This document shows, piece by piece, positions 23,241 to 35,180 of a stretch of DNA of 64,000 bases. Origin of the DNA: Voacanga thouarsii (Eukaryota; Streptophyta; Magnoliopsida; Gentianales; Apocynaceae); assembly GCA_026120185.1 (NCBI GenBank), contig JANUWF010001819.1, positions 682,001-746,000 on the forward strand, written 5' to 3'. A program made the translations under genes and the position numbers. Below the pieces are notes generated by a model that saw only the letters and a program-made list of their open reading frames with translations, did not search any database and was not told the origin of the DNA. How positions within the stretch are numbered: the first letter of the stretch is position 1; each line of letters begins with the position of its first letter.

Positions 23241-25439
23241 CATACCCCCACACTTGAACATTTGCTTGTCCTCAAGCAAAACACTTTTATCCAAGAAAAA
23301 TTATCAAGACAATACAAGGTTTTCTTCTCATTCCAAAAGTTTCTTCATTAAAGCAAAGATCATTTCTTCCTTTCAAACTTTAGATACAACCCTTGTCATT
23401 CATACCATTTGAAAACAATTTCAAACTTTGAAACATTGGCTAAGATATTACAAAACTCTTGAAGTCAAATTAATCAAGTGCATACCTTAGTCTAAGAAAG
23501 TTATTTCACTTTTCAAGTAAAAACATATAGAACATGAATTACATAGGTCAAGTCATCTACCATCTCAAGCATTATAAATAAAAAAATTGCACACTTAAGT
23601 TATGATGTGAGGAAAGCACTCAAAATTTTTTCTCTCAAAGTTTTTCAATAACTTATAGAATTGATAGCTTCAAGTATATGGATTCTCTTCACATACCGTA
23701 TTGGCCCCCTTTACAGTCACCATTCATTATTTTTTCAACAATTCTTTTTTCTATACTCTTTTTTGCCTTTTTGCCTTTAGGATAGCCTCAAGAGAGTGCA
23801 CCACATACACTTGCTACTTCTCCTTATATTAATCCCCTTTTCAGCTAAGGGTCTTCAAAGATCATCAATAAGAATCTTTTCTCTAATTCACACCAATAAC
23901 AGTGTCGTTTTCACTCATTGTTTTTTCTCAACTCAAATCACATTTTTCTCAATCTTTCCTCTCAAAGATCTTTTTACAAATCACATTTTTTTTTTAATCG
24001 TAACTCAAATCTAACAAAATTTACTCTCATAATACAAAAGTTAGCTAATAAACTCTTCTCATATTCATCATATCTTCTATATTTTAATTAGATAAGTCAA
24101 ATAATATTCAAATACCAATGCATAAACAAGATTAATCAAAATTCTCAAATCTTGACAAATACATTTTCTAATAAAACAAATTTCATTAAATTCCACCTAA
24201 TGAATGACAAAACTTATATCCAAGTAAAAAAAAAAAAGAATTACAACCTTGCTTAATAATGAAACTACTGAAATTTTCGAAAAAAATTATTACAAATCAC
24301 AAACTATATTCATCAAAATAATATGGAAAAGTACTTCTTCAACCTTATTCCTCCCCCCCCCCCCTTGCCCCCTCCCCCCTCCCCCCCACACACACACACA
24401 CTTAAATTGGACAATGCCCTCAATGGCCAAAGATAGAATAATAAAAGTACAGCCAAGAAGACCAAGATGAATAAAGAAGGAGAAGAAAGTAAAGAAGATA
24501 CTGTCATGACGGAGTAGCTCCAATTTTCCAAACTTTATGCTTAAAACAAAATTGTTTCTCAATTTTAAAATTTTCCAAAGTAGCTCAATACTAAGAAAAC
24601 ACCAAGATAATTGATAAAAATTTGGACAAAGTATATCACCAAACCACTCCCCCATACTTAAATTGGACAATGTCCTCATTGGCAAAAAATAAACACAAAA
24701 AAGCATCTCCAAAGGGACCAAAAATAATAATGGGGTAGAAAATTTAAGTAATACTTCCCAAGTGCAATAGTGCTCCAATAGATATTCAAACTTGAGATAG
24801 AGAGAAGGGCTTGTCCTAGAGGACTTTATTCCACTATTCTCTAAGGACTTCATATGATGTAGTATTGATAGATCCAACTCCTTAAGGTGTAGTAAACTCA
24901 ACACATCATCATTGGGACCATTGTTCTCCAAGAGGTGAAAAGAACCTAAGAAATCATATGATAAAGAGAAATTAGAATATTTAGCACATAGAGTAGAATC
25001 AAATACCTCTTTTACCATATCGTGCAATTATCCTTCATAGCCTCTCTCTCTTTTTTTTTTTCAATGGTTAATTTTACGGGCCAGCATGAACTCATGAGTA
25101 TCCTCAACAATCTTAGCTAATTGTGTCATTTGATCGCACAATCATTAGGAAGCTTTTTCATGCCACTAAACAGATAAATTTGTATTGACAACAAAAGAAT
25201 TCACTAATGCTTCTAATGATGTCTCACTAAAAATATCAATGTGAGCTTGTAACTTTGTCAATCTATCATCAATGTAACTCCATTGATCTTGCACCCAAAA
25301 ATAATTGCCCATAATGATGTCAACCTCGCACTCAAAGAAAAAAAATAATAAATTGAAAATAAAAATAAAAATAAAAATAACCAAAAATAATAGAAAAACA
25401 AAGAAAAGAAAAAAACAAAAGGATAAAAGTAAATAATTG
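23241..25439 (-). other. second Athila-like internal region, mostly noncoding
   Basis: It starts with the purine tract next to LTR 2 and parallels 16653-18026. The conserved TTTGCCAATGAGGACATTGT block occurs at about 24665-24690, with a diverged copy at 24400-24430. A (C)n/(CA)n run lies at 24352-24400. The longest open frame (25027-24290, 245 codons, minus) shows no recognised domain, and its end reads through the CA/C repeat as CVCVWGGGG, so I doubt it is a gene. No gag or pol is seen. Confidence 0.55.
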
Positions 25440-26190
25440 AAAAAATAAAGACACATTAGATATATTCACAAACTACATAAACAAAAAAGTTAGTAACATT
25501 TACAAAAATTATTAGTATCATACAGGCATAGTACAATATTGAATCAAGTTAGTTAATTAAGGTATATTTATACATACAACAAGATATGACACTTAGTTAC
25601 ACAAAGAACATATTTACATATAGACATATAAACATATAAACATGATTAAATCAACAAAATTCAAGCTTTCATAATATTGTTCCCCGATAGTGGCACCAAA
25701 AACTTCATGAGTTTTTGGCACGAGGAAAAAAACCGAAAGAATTATTAAACAAAGGAACACAGATTTTTCCCCAACAACGGCCCTAGAAAACATAACAAAC
25801 CCATGAAGTTTTGTTTGCAAATAATAGAAGAAAAAACACACACACATTGACAAACTATCTAAATACAAAAGTTAGTGGTATTTACAGTATAACATGAAGT
25901 AAGCTAGTCAATGAAGTCATACAATATTACAGACAATAAGATAGAACACCGATTTATATAGAGAACATATTTACATATAATCATATTAACATGGTTAAAT
26001 CAACAAAGTCCAATCTTTCATGATATTGTTCCTGGGCAACGACACCAAAAACTTGATGGGTTTTTTGCATGACCAAAAAAAATGAAAAAATTATTAAACA
26101 AAGGAACATAGATTTTTCCCCAGCAACCATTAATGTACCTATTCATATAAGGAACATATATATATATTCACATATTTACATATAAATATA
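25440..26190 (-). repeat. tandemly repeated leader with multiple PBS copies
   Basis: Two units of roughly 350 bp (about 25440-25795 and 25796-26150), plus a third, partial unit continuing at 30563-30643, share the order: ACATATTTACATAT, GGTTAAATCAACAAA, CTTTCATAATATTGTT, PBS, AAAACT, LTR-end-like TGATGGG, then AATTATTAAACAAAGGAAC and a second PBS-like TTTTTCCCC block. PBS-like sites are at 25682-25699, 25767-25783, 26030-26047 and about 26115-26127. Solo LTR B inserted in the third unit. Confidence 0.75.
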
Positions 26191-28125
26191 TGTGAAACCC
26201 AGTCAAAACTAACCTTAGAGTAAGGGAGTTGGGATGCATATCATATTTTATTTCATGTTTAAATATATTTTTATATGATTTTTATGTGCTTTGGATTTGA
26301 ATTTTAATGTCTTGAAGTCTTGTTGATGAGTATTGTGTGAGAAGGGCAAAATGGTAATTTTTGCCCGAGGTGAAAATAGGGATATAGCTTGTGGATTGAA
26401 TAGAAAATAATTTTTCTAGTGAAAATATCAACAAGAGTTGATGTGATTTAGTGGTTAGAGCCTTAGAATTAATTATGGAAGTCTAGAGTTCAAATTCCAT
26501 CATGGAAGCTTTAGCTTGATTAAATTTTATTTTTGCTTGGGAAGAAATAGTTTCGGCCTTATGAGCTTAGGGTAAGGTAGGGATGATGTCCTAAGAGAGA
26601 GACATGTTAGGAGTAACCTCATTCCACTCCCTTTCTCTACTCGAATTTCTTAAAGGGAATTCATTTACCCTTGATCTTTGATTTTTCCTTAATTCTCAAC
26701 TCCTTAGTTTAATCAAGATGTTCTAGCCATCTTCTTTCCAGAAATTTCAGTAAAGTGCTGAGGTCTTGTAGGATCAAAATGTCTTAGTAAAAGACTTCTT
26801 ATGGTCTGAAAAATGTGAAAGAGTTGTGAGAAGTTCCAAGAGGAAAAATCCCTCTAGTGAGGTTGCTGAAAATTCTCTCTAGCTAGCTCATCTTCTTTAT
26901 TGGAATGAGCTGAAAATTTTACAGCTTGTTGTGCCTTCAAAATGTCGAGTTTCTTAGCTAGCATTCCCTCTCAAATGCTGCCAGAAAAATGGTCTTTAGG
27001 ATCAGTTTGTAATCTGAAATTCTTAGCCATTTTCGGACTGCTTAAAGCTGGAGCAAAAGCAGGAAAAATTCTTGCACAAATCACAGCTTTGAGAGTCCAA
27101 AACCAAGCTGTTTTCTTCCAGATTTTGTTCAGTACCTTAGCCATGTTTTTCCTCTATGAAGAAGGCTGGAAACCAGCCTTGAATACTCCTGAAATTTCCC
27201 TTCAAACTCTCTGCAAGTTGGCTGGGAATGGCAGCCGAAAATCTGCCCAGAAATTACTGTTCAGTGAAAAACTGTGCAGGAAATTTTCCATCGTTGTTTC
27301 CTATTTCTCTCCCAGCCAAAACACCAACCTTATTTTGCAAAAACCTTCCTTAAACCTCCAGTAATAGAGCTCCATTGTTCCTCTTAAGCTTCTGCACGAA
27401 ATTCAGCAATGGCTACCCGAAAATCCTTCCACCAAATCCCTACAATTTTGCTTGATTGGTTTCCAAAATTCCAGCCATATTTGTTTAGCAACCTTCCATA
27501 ATATATCACTCCATTGACCAGACTCCTTCTTCATCATTGTGCACCTTAGTTTCGGCCACCCTAAGCTACCTTGAACCAGCTTTAATTCCTTAGAAAACTG
27601 CTCAACCAGTCGGCCATAGGAGATCTTCAAAGCTCTTCAATTATCAAGATATTCTAGAAATATTTAGTTTCCAAATTCACTTCCTAAAAATATTCTTCAA
27701 GGATTGTAACAACTAACCTTTCCTTTTCCCTTCCAAATCAGAGAAACAACTCCCTAAAAGCTACAGAAATTCGGCCAGCCTAATTCCCTCAGAATTTTCG
27801 GCAGCTACACTACAATCTCTCAATTCCCTTCAATCTCCAAGAACACACACACACTACACCAAGAACACCTACTACTTTCTTTCACCTAATACCCCTCCAA
27901 ATCACTTCAAACCTTCACTAAAATCTCCAGATTTGACCTACTTATTGCTGTGAGTCCTTCGACACCATCCTTAACATCAAACTCCTCAAATCATCTTGCT
28001 ACTTTGGATCAAAACCAGAAATTTCTGTGAAGGACAAGAACATTTTCAAGGTAAATTTACTCTATCAACTTCATCTTCTCCAAACTTGATCTCTAGTGAA
28101 AACCTATGTGAATAAACATACTAAT

Positions 28126-28187
<62 letters not shown>

Positions 28188-30562
28188 GGCCGAAATTCCT
28201 CTTCCTTGGCCGGATGACTTCTTCTTTCATAATCATGCTCTCGCCATCTCCCTTGGACAAAGTTAGACATCTAGGAGTTGAGATCTACTCTAAACTCCTT
28301 CAAAGCATCCATCAATCAAGTAAGTACCTTCAATCCTTCTTTTAAACTCTATAATTATGTCTCTAGAATGATGTTGATAGTAGGTGGATGGTGATAGGAT
28401 TCAAATATATATATATTGTTGAGATTGAAGCATGAACATTTGTATGCTTGTGAAGGGGATGAGATTTATGCATGGAAGGATTATCTTGATTGATTGTGTG
28501 ATGATTTGAGGTTTGATGCATGAAGTATTTGAGATAAAGCATGCTAGAGATTATGTCACCTTTGGTGAATAGGATTTATACGCATGTTAGATTATTGAAG
28601 CCATGATCATATTTATGCTAGTAGAGGTTAGATCACATCTTAATAAATTTAGATCTATGCTTATGTGCAAGATTTGGTCGATTTGATGAATGGAAGGATT
28701 GCATATGTTCTTGATTGTGGTTAGCCATAGGAATTTGAATCATGATCTAGTTGTCCCTAAATTAATTTTACTTCTTGAATAAAATATTCAATAAAATAAT
28801 TTTTCTTTTGTATTTTCGAAAAAAACCCTAGGAAGGGTAGATTTGGACTATTATAAACAATAAGGATATTTTAGTCAAATAAATAATAGCTTTGCTAGAA
28901 AAATAATATATATATATTATTTAAAATAATAAAATCAATTAAAGCCTTTTATGAAAATAATTATGATTAGTGAAATATTTATTACTACAAATTTAATTAT
29001 TATCTTGTAATCAAAACTCGATAAGAATTTATTTATTATTTTTCAAGCAAGACTCATTAAATTCATTTTCAACTAATTTTAGCTATCAATTAGTTTCTAA
29101 CAACTAAATTATTAATAAATCATTATTTTACCTAAAACTACTTAGGACTCTTGATCAAATAAACTCTAAATTTTCCTTAACAAGATTTAAGCTTTCAACT
29201 TATTAAAATTTATTTCCCAAACCATTAATTATTTTAAATATCACACTAGGCTCAACTCTTACCCTATTTACTTATTATTTAATCTTAAAAGCTTGGGACA
29301 CTAGGATCATGGTAGTAGTAAGTTGTGTTGAGTTAAAATTGAGGAAGTGGATTGTGGCTTGGAATTGATTGTGATTTGTATTTGTCCATGTAGGGTTAGG
29401 TCAGCTGTTCGAGACTTTGTTGTTGTGAGCAAGAATCAGGTAAGCTCCTGCATAAAACCTGATTGATGTAAAATGTTTTTCTTATGGCAAGCCAAATATA
29501 GAGTGTATGAACATTCATTTATGTAAAGGCAATTGAGGGTTGAACTCTCTCTTATTTCAAGCATTTGAATTATTTAAAAGACAAGGAGCAGATTTGCCAA
29601 ACCTAAACTCTTTCTAAAGCTGATTTTTACAAGGACTTTGGAAACCCTCAAAATGCCATTTTCATGTGGAACAATGTTTTGTTCATTTTATCCCAAGTGG
29701 GAAATGTCGTTGAGTACTCAATAAGGGTGGACTACTAGAACTAGTCTTTGAGGGGTTAGGGTAAGTCTCTCAGTAGGTGGCCACCTTTGAGGGGTGAGTC
29801 CTTCCCGGATAGGACGTCAGTCCAGTGGGTCGTGCCGGTCCGAGCTAGAAGTGTTCTTTTCAGTCAAGTGACTGTGTTTTACCGGAATGGACACCCGGTT
29901 GTTGTTTGGGTATAGAGAAGAAGAAGTATCTTGCCCAGTAGGCCGATCACCTACTTTTGTTAGACTGCACAAAGTGTGGCATTTTGACCGGCGGTATGCA
30001 CAGAGTGTGGCATACTGACCATCCGGTTGTGGGGTCCGACGTGTGGTAACCCATAATCCTTTCTTATGAGTGGTTGATTTTGTTGATCATGTATGGCTGG
30101 AATAGCTAAAACGCCACTCTTGCTTTTGACTAATGTTTATTGCTTGCCAATATGTCTCTTATAAAGTTTTCGCACTTTGCATCCATGAACTGCTTTCACT
30201 AAACACCCAAAGCACACACGGACTTACTGAGATTTCTTTCTCATCACCTTTTTCCCATAATTTCAGGTCGATCCTGCTGTGGGGATGAGTAGCTAGTAGT
30301 ATCTGCCTTGGAAGAGATTGTTGTCATTTAATTCTATGTATTGCTTTGGGGAGACAAGAGTGGATAATTTTATTTATGGTTTTGTTTTGGGAAATCATGG
30401 ATTTATTCTTGAAGTTTTCGTTGGGTTGTAATAAATTTTTTTTAGTTAAAGTATTATTCTTATTCCACAATTTTATTTGTGTGACCTAGTTATAAAGACC
30501 CCTTGTCCTTTGGACGGGGCGACATCCCCGGCCCTGGCGGGCCTAGGTAGTGGGGTGTTACA
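26191..30562 (+). repeat. solo LTR of Tekay/Del-type gypsy (copy B)
   Basis: TGTGAAACCC to GGGGTGTTACA, 4372 bp, flanked by ATATA on both sides (26186-26190 and 30563-30567). It is homologous throughout to copy A. A diverged tRNA-like module is present (box A-like 26444-26454, box B-like 26487-26497). It contains a pure (CT)n run at 28124-28186. It interrupts the leader of the Athila-like array and so is younger than the array. Confidence 0.95.
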
Positions 30563-30619
30563 ATATATGAACATATAAATATGGTTAAATTAATGAAATC
30601 CTAACTTTTATGATATTAT

Positions 30620-30637
30620 TCCCCGACAACGACGCTA
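30620..30637 (-). promoter_or_regulatory. primer-binding site of the Athila-like element (tRNA-Asp type)
   Basis: The minus strand reads TAGCGTCGTTGTCGGGGA, two changes from TGGCGCCGTTGTCGGGGA, the tRNA-Asp-type PBS known from Athila. It lies six bases (AGTTTT) inside LTR 3, which fixes the LTR boundary and element direction. Confidence 0.82.
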
Positions 30638-30643
30638 AAAACT

Positions 30644-32064
30644 TTATGCGTAAATTTTTTGTGTATAAAAATAATTGAATTTAAATTCATCCCTAAGTCA
30701 AGTTTTAATTAAAATATTAATCCCAAAATACACATACGGATAAGTATACTCATCGCAAGCATAGTATAGAGAATAAATGAGTATCGATCATCAAAGGAAC
30801 AAGTATACACTAATCACTTTTCATTCATTATTTAATTGACTAAATATAAAGTGATCAGATAATAGAAGAAAAAATAAAGAAACATGTACAATTCAAAGAT
30901 GTACGAATATGCAATTTAGACAACTATCGTAGCATATATGATAATGAATCATTTAGCAACTATCTTAATTAATCATTGTCTTAGCATCATGAAGGAATAT
31001 AAAGTAAAATTCAATCATTTCCTAAGTCATGAATCCACTTATGTAGACTCCACTTCTTTCCTAATCTATGAAATTGCTATCTCTTGATTAAATTAGCAGA
31101 TTTCCCAATCAAACCAATATAACTAAAAAGATGCATTAAACTCAATTCTTCATAAACATGAAATTAACCAATGACCTTATACTCTAGGCGAAATCAACTA
31201 ATCTTTGATTATTTTGGTTCTTTATCTTAACTTCGCTTCCCAAGTCCATTAAGAAATAACAAATATGAAATCAATGAAATTAAATCAACTTTTAACATCA
31301 TTTTGTAAGTTAATTAGAAGCAAATCTAACTTCATTAACTCTTCATAATTACAAGTAATTAAGCACCAAGAATGATAGAAAATTGATCAAATAACTAAAT
31401 AATCCAGAAATCGTGAATCCCAAAACAATGTCAAATTATAATGAAAACATTAATTACATCATTATACTAGAAAAAGAAAATAAAAGAAAAAAAAAAGAAC
31501 TCATAGACAAGCCCTCCTTTTTTTGTTTGGAAACCCTCTTGAATAATACTCCTTGAATAGTGAATTTCTCATTTTTTGAGTAATTGGGAGTTTTGATTCT
31601 TGGATTCACTACTTTTCCTTGTGTTTTTCTTTTCTTTATAAGCCTCTTTGATGCCAAAATTCGTTTCTTGAGGAGTCTTGGCCGAGTAGGATTCAGAAAA
31701 TACCAAAATTCTTTGAAAAAAAAAATACCAAATTCATGCACAGAATTACGTGCGTCCAAACCGGACCTGGCACCAGGTTGTTTTGACCCACCTGGTACCA
31801 GGTGCATTCTATTTGTACCCCTGGTAGTTGCTGTGTTTTCTCTATTTTTCCAGATTTGACCTGGCGCCTAGTGCAGTTGCCAAACCTAGCGCCAGGTGCA
31901 AGCTGGAATTTTTTCCTTTTTGTTCGAAATTGTACAAATTCGTTAAAAATACTTTTCACAAGTAAAATATCAAATATGAAGGAATATGCCTAGTTATTAC
32001 ATCAAAATTACCTTAAATTAACCTCAAATAATTAAAAAAAAAGTGATGAATTTAGCCCCTATCA
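30644..32064 (-). repeat. Athila-like LTR 3 (outer 5' LTR)
   Basis: It runs from TGATAGGGGC (32064) to GCATAA (30644; consensus GCATCA), about 1.42 kb. It is homologous to LTR 1, including the (31584-31859) open frame equivalent to 16190-16441 and the CCTGGCACCAGG/CCTGGTACCAGG palindromes near 31765-31905. The right outer flank is the target duplication CTACT. Confidence 0.85.
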
Positions 32065-32069
32065 CTACT

Positions 32070-33471
32070 CCACCACACTTCCAGTGCATGACTCTAATTT
32101 CCAAACGGTAGAACCTAAAAAGGAAAACATAAAGGAACGTGTGAGTGTAAAAACACTCAGTGAGTCCCATGTGCCTATAATGACAACACATTTATAACTT
32201 TGGTGTTGAGCTTGTAACCGTCAATCACATTGCGATCTCATATCTAACATCGATGAGATCTTATCCCATCTAATTGAAAGGACCTCAATCTAACTGCATC
32301 AACACCATAAGATCTCAATCATATGAACATGATACATGGCACAAAGCCTTATGAATAGAGCAAGCAATGCTTTGGGCAACAGCTGAATACTTCTCAAAGG
32401 ATTTCACAAACATTTCCCAAGTACTTGGTACACAAAAATACTTTTAAAGACAACTTGCACATGGAAAATAATTTCATGAATTATATTAGAAAATCACTAG
32501 CCAAAAATAGTATTTGTAAAAATAAAGGGAACTCACCTCGTCTTCTATGTAAACATGAAGTCAAGCTCATTTAAGTGATTGAATAAAATCAATCCTCAAA
32601 GCAACTACTTTTTCTTTTTTCTCTCATTGGTTTTTTCTTTCTCTTTCTTTTTCTCTCTCTTCTCTTTCTTTCCTTTTTCTTTCCTTCTTTCCTCTCTCTC
32701 TTTCTTCTTTTCCCTTATGAATTCAGTCTCTCCTTTTCCTCTATTTATAGTTGTTGTGATAAGCTTTGTAAGAAGCTTATGTAAGATGCTTATGTAAGAG
32801 CTTATGTAAGAAGCTTATATAGGAAACTTGATATAAATAAGTGGAAGGTAATAGAAGTTAGCAAAAGTTTATAGAAATAAATAGAATTAAGTAGAAGCTT
32901 ATAGAAAATTATAGAATATAATAAAATATAATAGAATATAGTAGAAGGTTATGGAAGATTATAGAATATAATAGAATATAGAAGATTTTAGAAACTTTTG
33001 GAAACTAATAGACTATTTTAGAAAATTTAGGGTGCCAATAGAATAATGTAGAAAACTTTAGAATATTTAATAAAGCAATGGAAGTAAGAAGAAAATTCTA
33101 GATTGTATAAAAGTAATATGATAAACTTAAAATGTCTAAACTTTATTAAATGTCGTGGGCCCTACATATAAAATAACTAAGATCTTTATTAAATGTTGTG
33201 GGCCTCACGTATTAAATATCTTAAGAACTTCATTAAATATTGTGAGCCCCAACTAACTTAATGTTGTGGGCTATCCATATAATAATATAATAAAATAAAA
33301 ATATCTAAGGGTTATAATAATATTTTCTTATCAAAATAAATATATATACAATTTGGGTGATAACCAATCATTATCTTCTAAATAATTTCTTCTTCCAAAA
33401 ATTCATCCAAAAGTCCTCAAAGGTAATAAAATATATTCTTTCTCAAGACTACTCAGGAAAAAGGTGTTACA
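32070..33471 (-). repeat. solo LTR F, 5' piece
   Basis: On the minus strand it starts TGTAACACC at 33471. It carries a TATA box, CTATAAATAG, complementary to 32742-32751, and a block ACTCACTGAGTG with TTTTTAGGTTCTACC, similar in layout to the 3' part of the Tekay-type LTRs. It includes tandem AAGCTTATGTAAG units (32758-32825), an ATAGAATATA-rich array (32870-33010) and spaced ATTAAATGTTGTGGGC repeats (33145-33275). It completes the piece at 15053-15298. Confidence 0.6.
32758..33010. repeat. two simple tandem arrays inside LTR F
   Basis: Four imperfect copies of AGAAGCTTATGTAAG are followed by many copies of an AGAATATAAT-like 10-mer. Both lie downstream of the putative TATA box, in what would be the start of the element transcript. 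Confidence 0.8.
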
Positions 33472-33785
33472 TAGAGTGTACGATATAGAGGAAGGCAACC
33501 AACATATGCCAATAAAAAGTATAGCAAAAATATCCATAGCAATGGCTAATTAGCGAAAATGGCTTGCTTTCTCATTTTCCTTTTTTTAATAAAAATGGCT
33601 TGATATCTTATTAAGAGCAAATTTAAAAACTGTTGAGGGTTATTGATAGTTGGTTGAGATATACTACTCTATTATTTTTTCCATTCTTGGATACACTAAA
33701 AAGATGTACATCAAATCTAATGACTTTCACATGATAAAAGAGCGCATTTAGCAATACCTTACTAGCTTGCCACTTAAGTTCTCTC
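33472..33785. other. unassigned spacer
   Basis: No gene or repeat recognised. Minus-strand words such as ATATCGTAC near 33480 could be the decayed upstream end of the RTE LINE, but the match is too weak to claim. Confidence 0.35.
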
Positions 33786-34492
33786 TGTTGGATTCTTGTT
33801 TCAAAAATTAAGAAATATTAAATTTTAGAAAGAAACATTATTTAAAAGAAAAACGACATTAAACTTATCTTTTACACTCATTCATTAATTTGGCAAAGTA
33901 CATTTTATGAAATAGACTCTATGTTTTTATACACAGAATATTTTATCTAAAATTCATGAATGATATTATTCAATGTTTTACAAGATTCATGGATGATAAA
34001 TTTTAGTATTTCACAAGATTCAATATTTTGACTTGGTACATTCATACATATTTAAAGAACAATTTCTTTCTTGAAACTTATAAATAGAAGACATTCCTTT
34101 ATTTTCAAAACATTACAAACATTCAAAAAGATTAGATTAAGAGATTGTATTCTTAAATTGAAATATACTAGAGGTGAATATAAGGGTTCAAGAAAGAAGG
34201 ACAATTTTCTTGAATGATAGTTTTGTAACTTAGTTGAATCCTTGAAATAGTGTTACCATTTGTTCTTTGATTTACTAGGGAAAGGGGCTCAACTATCTTT
34301 AAAAAACATATTACACATGCCTCTAAGTCTTACAAAATTTTGTATATGCTTTTCTTACAAAATTTTGCATCTAATTTTCTCTCTCTTGTTCTCAATATTT
34401 TGAAACTAAGCAGTTTGAAGATATTATAATTCCTTTCTTGGTTCCAATAATTTCAAGATAGTTTCCTTCATACCTTCATCAATTGTTGCTAT

Positions 34493-35180
34493 GTTAGACC
34501 ATGTTTCATCATTGCCAAATCCTATTTTTGAGGCTTTTGATAGAAAAGACTATCCCAGGTGGCAAGGAAAACTGGAATTCTTTTTGCATCATCGAAAGTG
34601 AGCATATATACTCGATCAACCTTATCCTAGTGTTCTTGTCAATGAGGCATCATCAGATATTACTTCCCAAATTAATTAGAAGATTGCATAATATAAGTAA
34701 GATGACTATATGTGTAGGAATCATATTCATGGTGGTATGACCAACAAATATTACGATCAATATTCTAAATATGCAAGACAATAAAAGTGTTATAGGATAC
34801 TGTGCAAGCCAATTATTAAGCAATAGAAGTAAGTACTGAAGAATTCTTAATACATAACTACATGGAATAAAAGATGACAGATAAAAGCCCATGACTAACT
34901 AGATACAATAATTTCAACTTATTGCTAACAAAATTGTTATTTCAGGAATATCTCTTGATCAGAATTTTCATGTGGGAGCTATTGTGTCAAAACTTCTGTA
35001 TTCTTGGAAAGTGTACCGCAATATATACGAGAAAAGCAAAAAAAATGACCCTTGAACAACTACTACAACATTTGCAGATTGAGAGACCATTGAAAAAGAG
35101 CCAAGTATTGTGAAGAAGCCAACCATGACAACTGTCACAAAGTTAAGTTCAAACATAAACTTTTTCAACCCTTTGCCAGT
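34493..35180 (+). pseudogene. copia gag (UBN2-type) fragment
   Basis: Plus-strand translation from ATG at 34493 gives MLDHVSSLPNPIFEAFDRKDYPRWQGKLEFFLHH, the typical copia gag start with the (D)xxxWxxK(L)xxFL pattern. After several stops, NHIHGGMTNKYYDQY follows. In a third frame come GISLDQNFHVGAIVSKLLYSWK and then MTLEQLLQHLQIE (35045-35085). The order matches the copia gag-polypeptide family. It is not translatable as a whole. Confidence 0.75.

Larger units (their letters stand above)
15299..32064 (-). mobile_element. Athila-like gypsy array LTR-internal-LTR-internal-LTR
   Basis: Three homologous LTRs (15299-16652, 21717-23240, 30644-32064) all lie on the minus strand. They alternate with two internal regions whose 3' portions (16653 onward and 23241 onward) are also homologous. 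The whole block is flanked by CTACT at 15294-15298 and 32065-32069, the 5 bp duplication expected of a single integration. Gag remains only in the left internal region. A Tekay-type solo LTR (26191-30562) interrupts the right one. Known mechanisms for such arrays are unequal recombination between LTRs or integration of a recombinant dimer. The tRNA-Asp-type PBS and gag motifs point to Athila. Confidence 0.78.

Noticed and set aside
24290..25027. A 245-codon minus-strand protein
   Set aside because: No domain, and the end is translated from a CA/poly-C repeat; it lies in a region homologous to noncoding 16653-18026.
32578..32797. Ser/Phe-rich membrane protein
   Set aside because: Pyrimidine-rich LTR sequence read as codons; same type of frame occurs in other LTRs.
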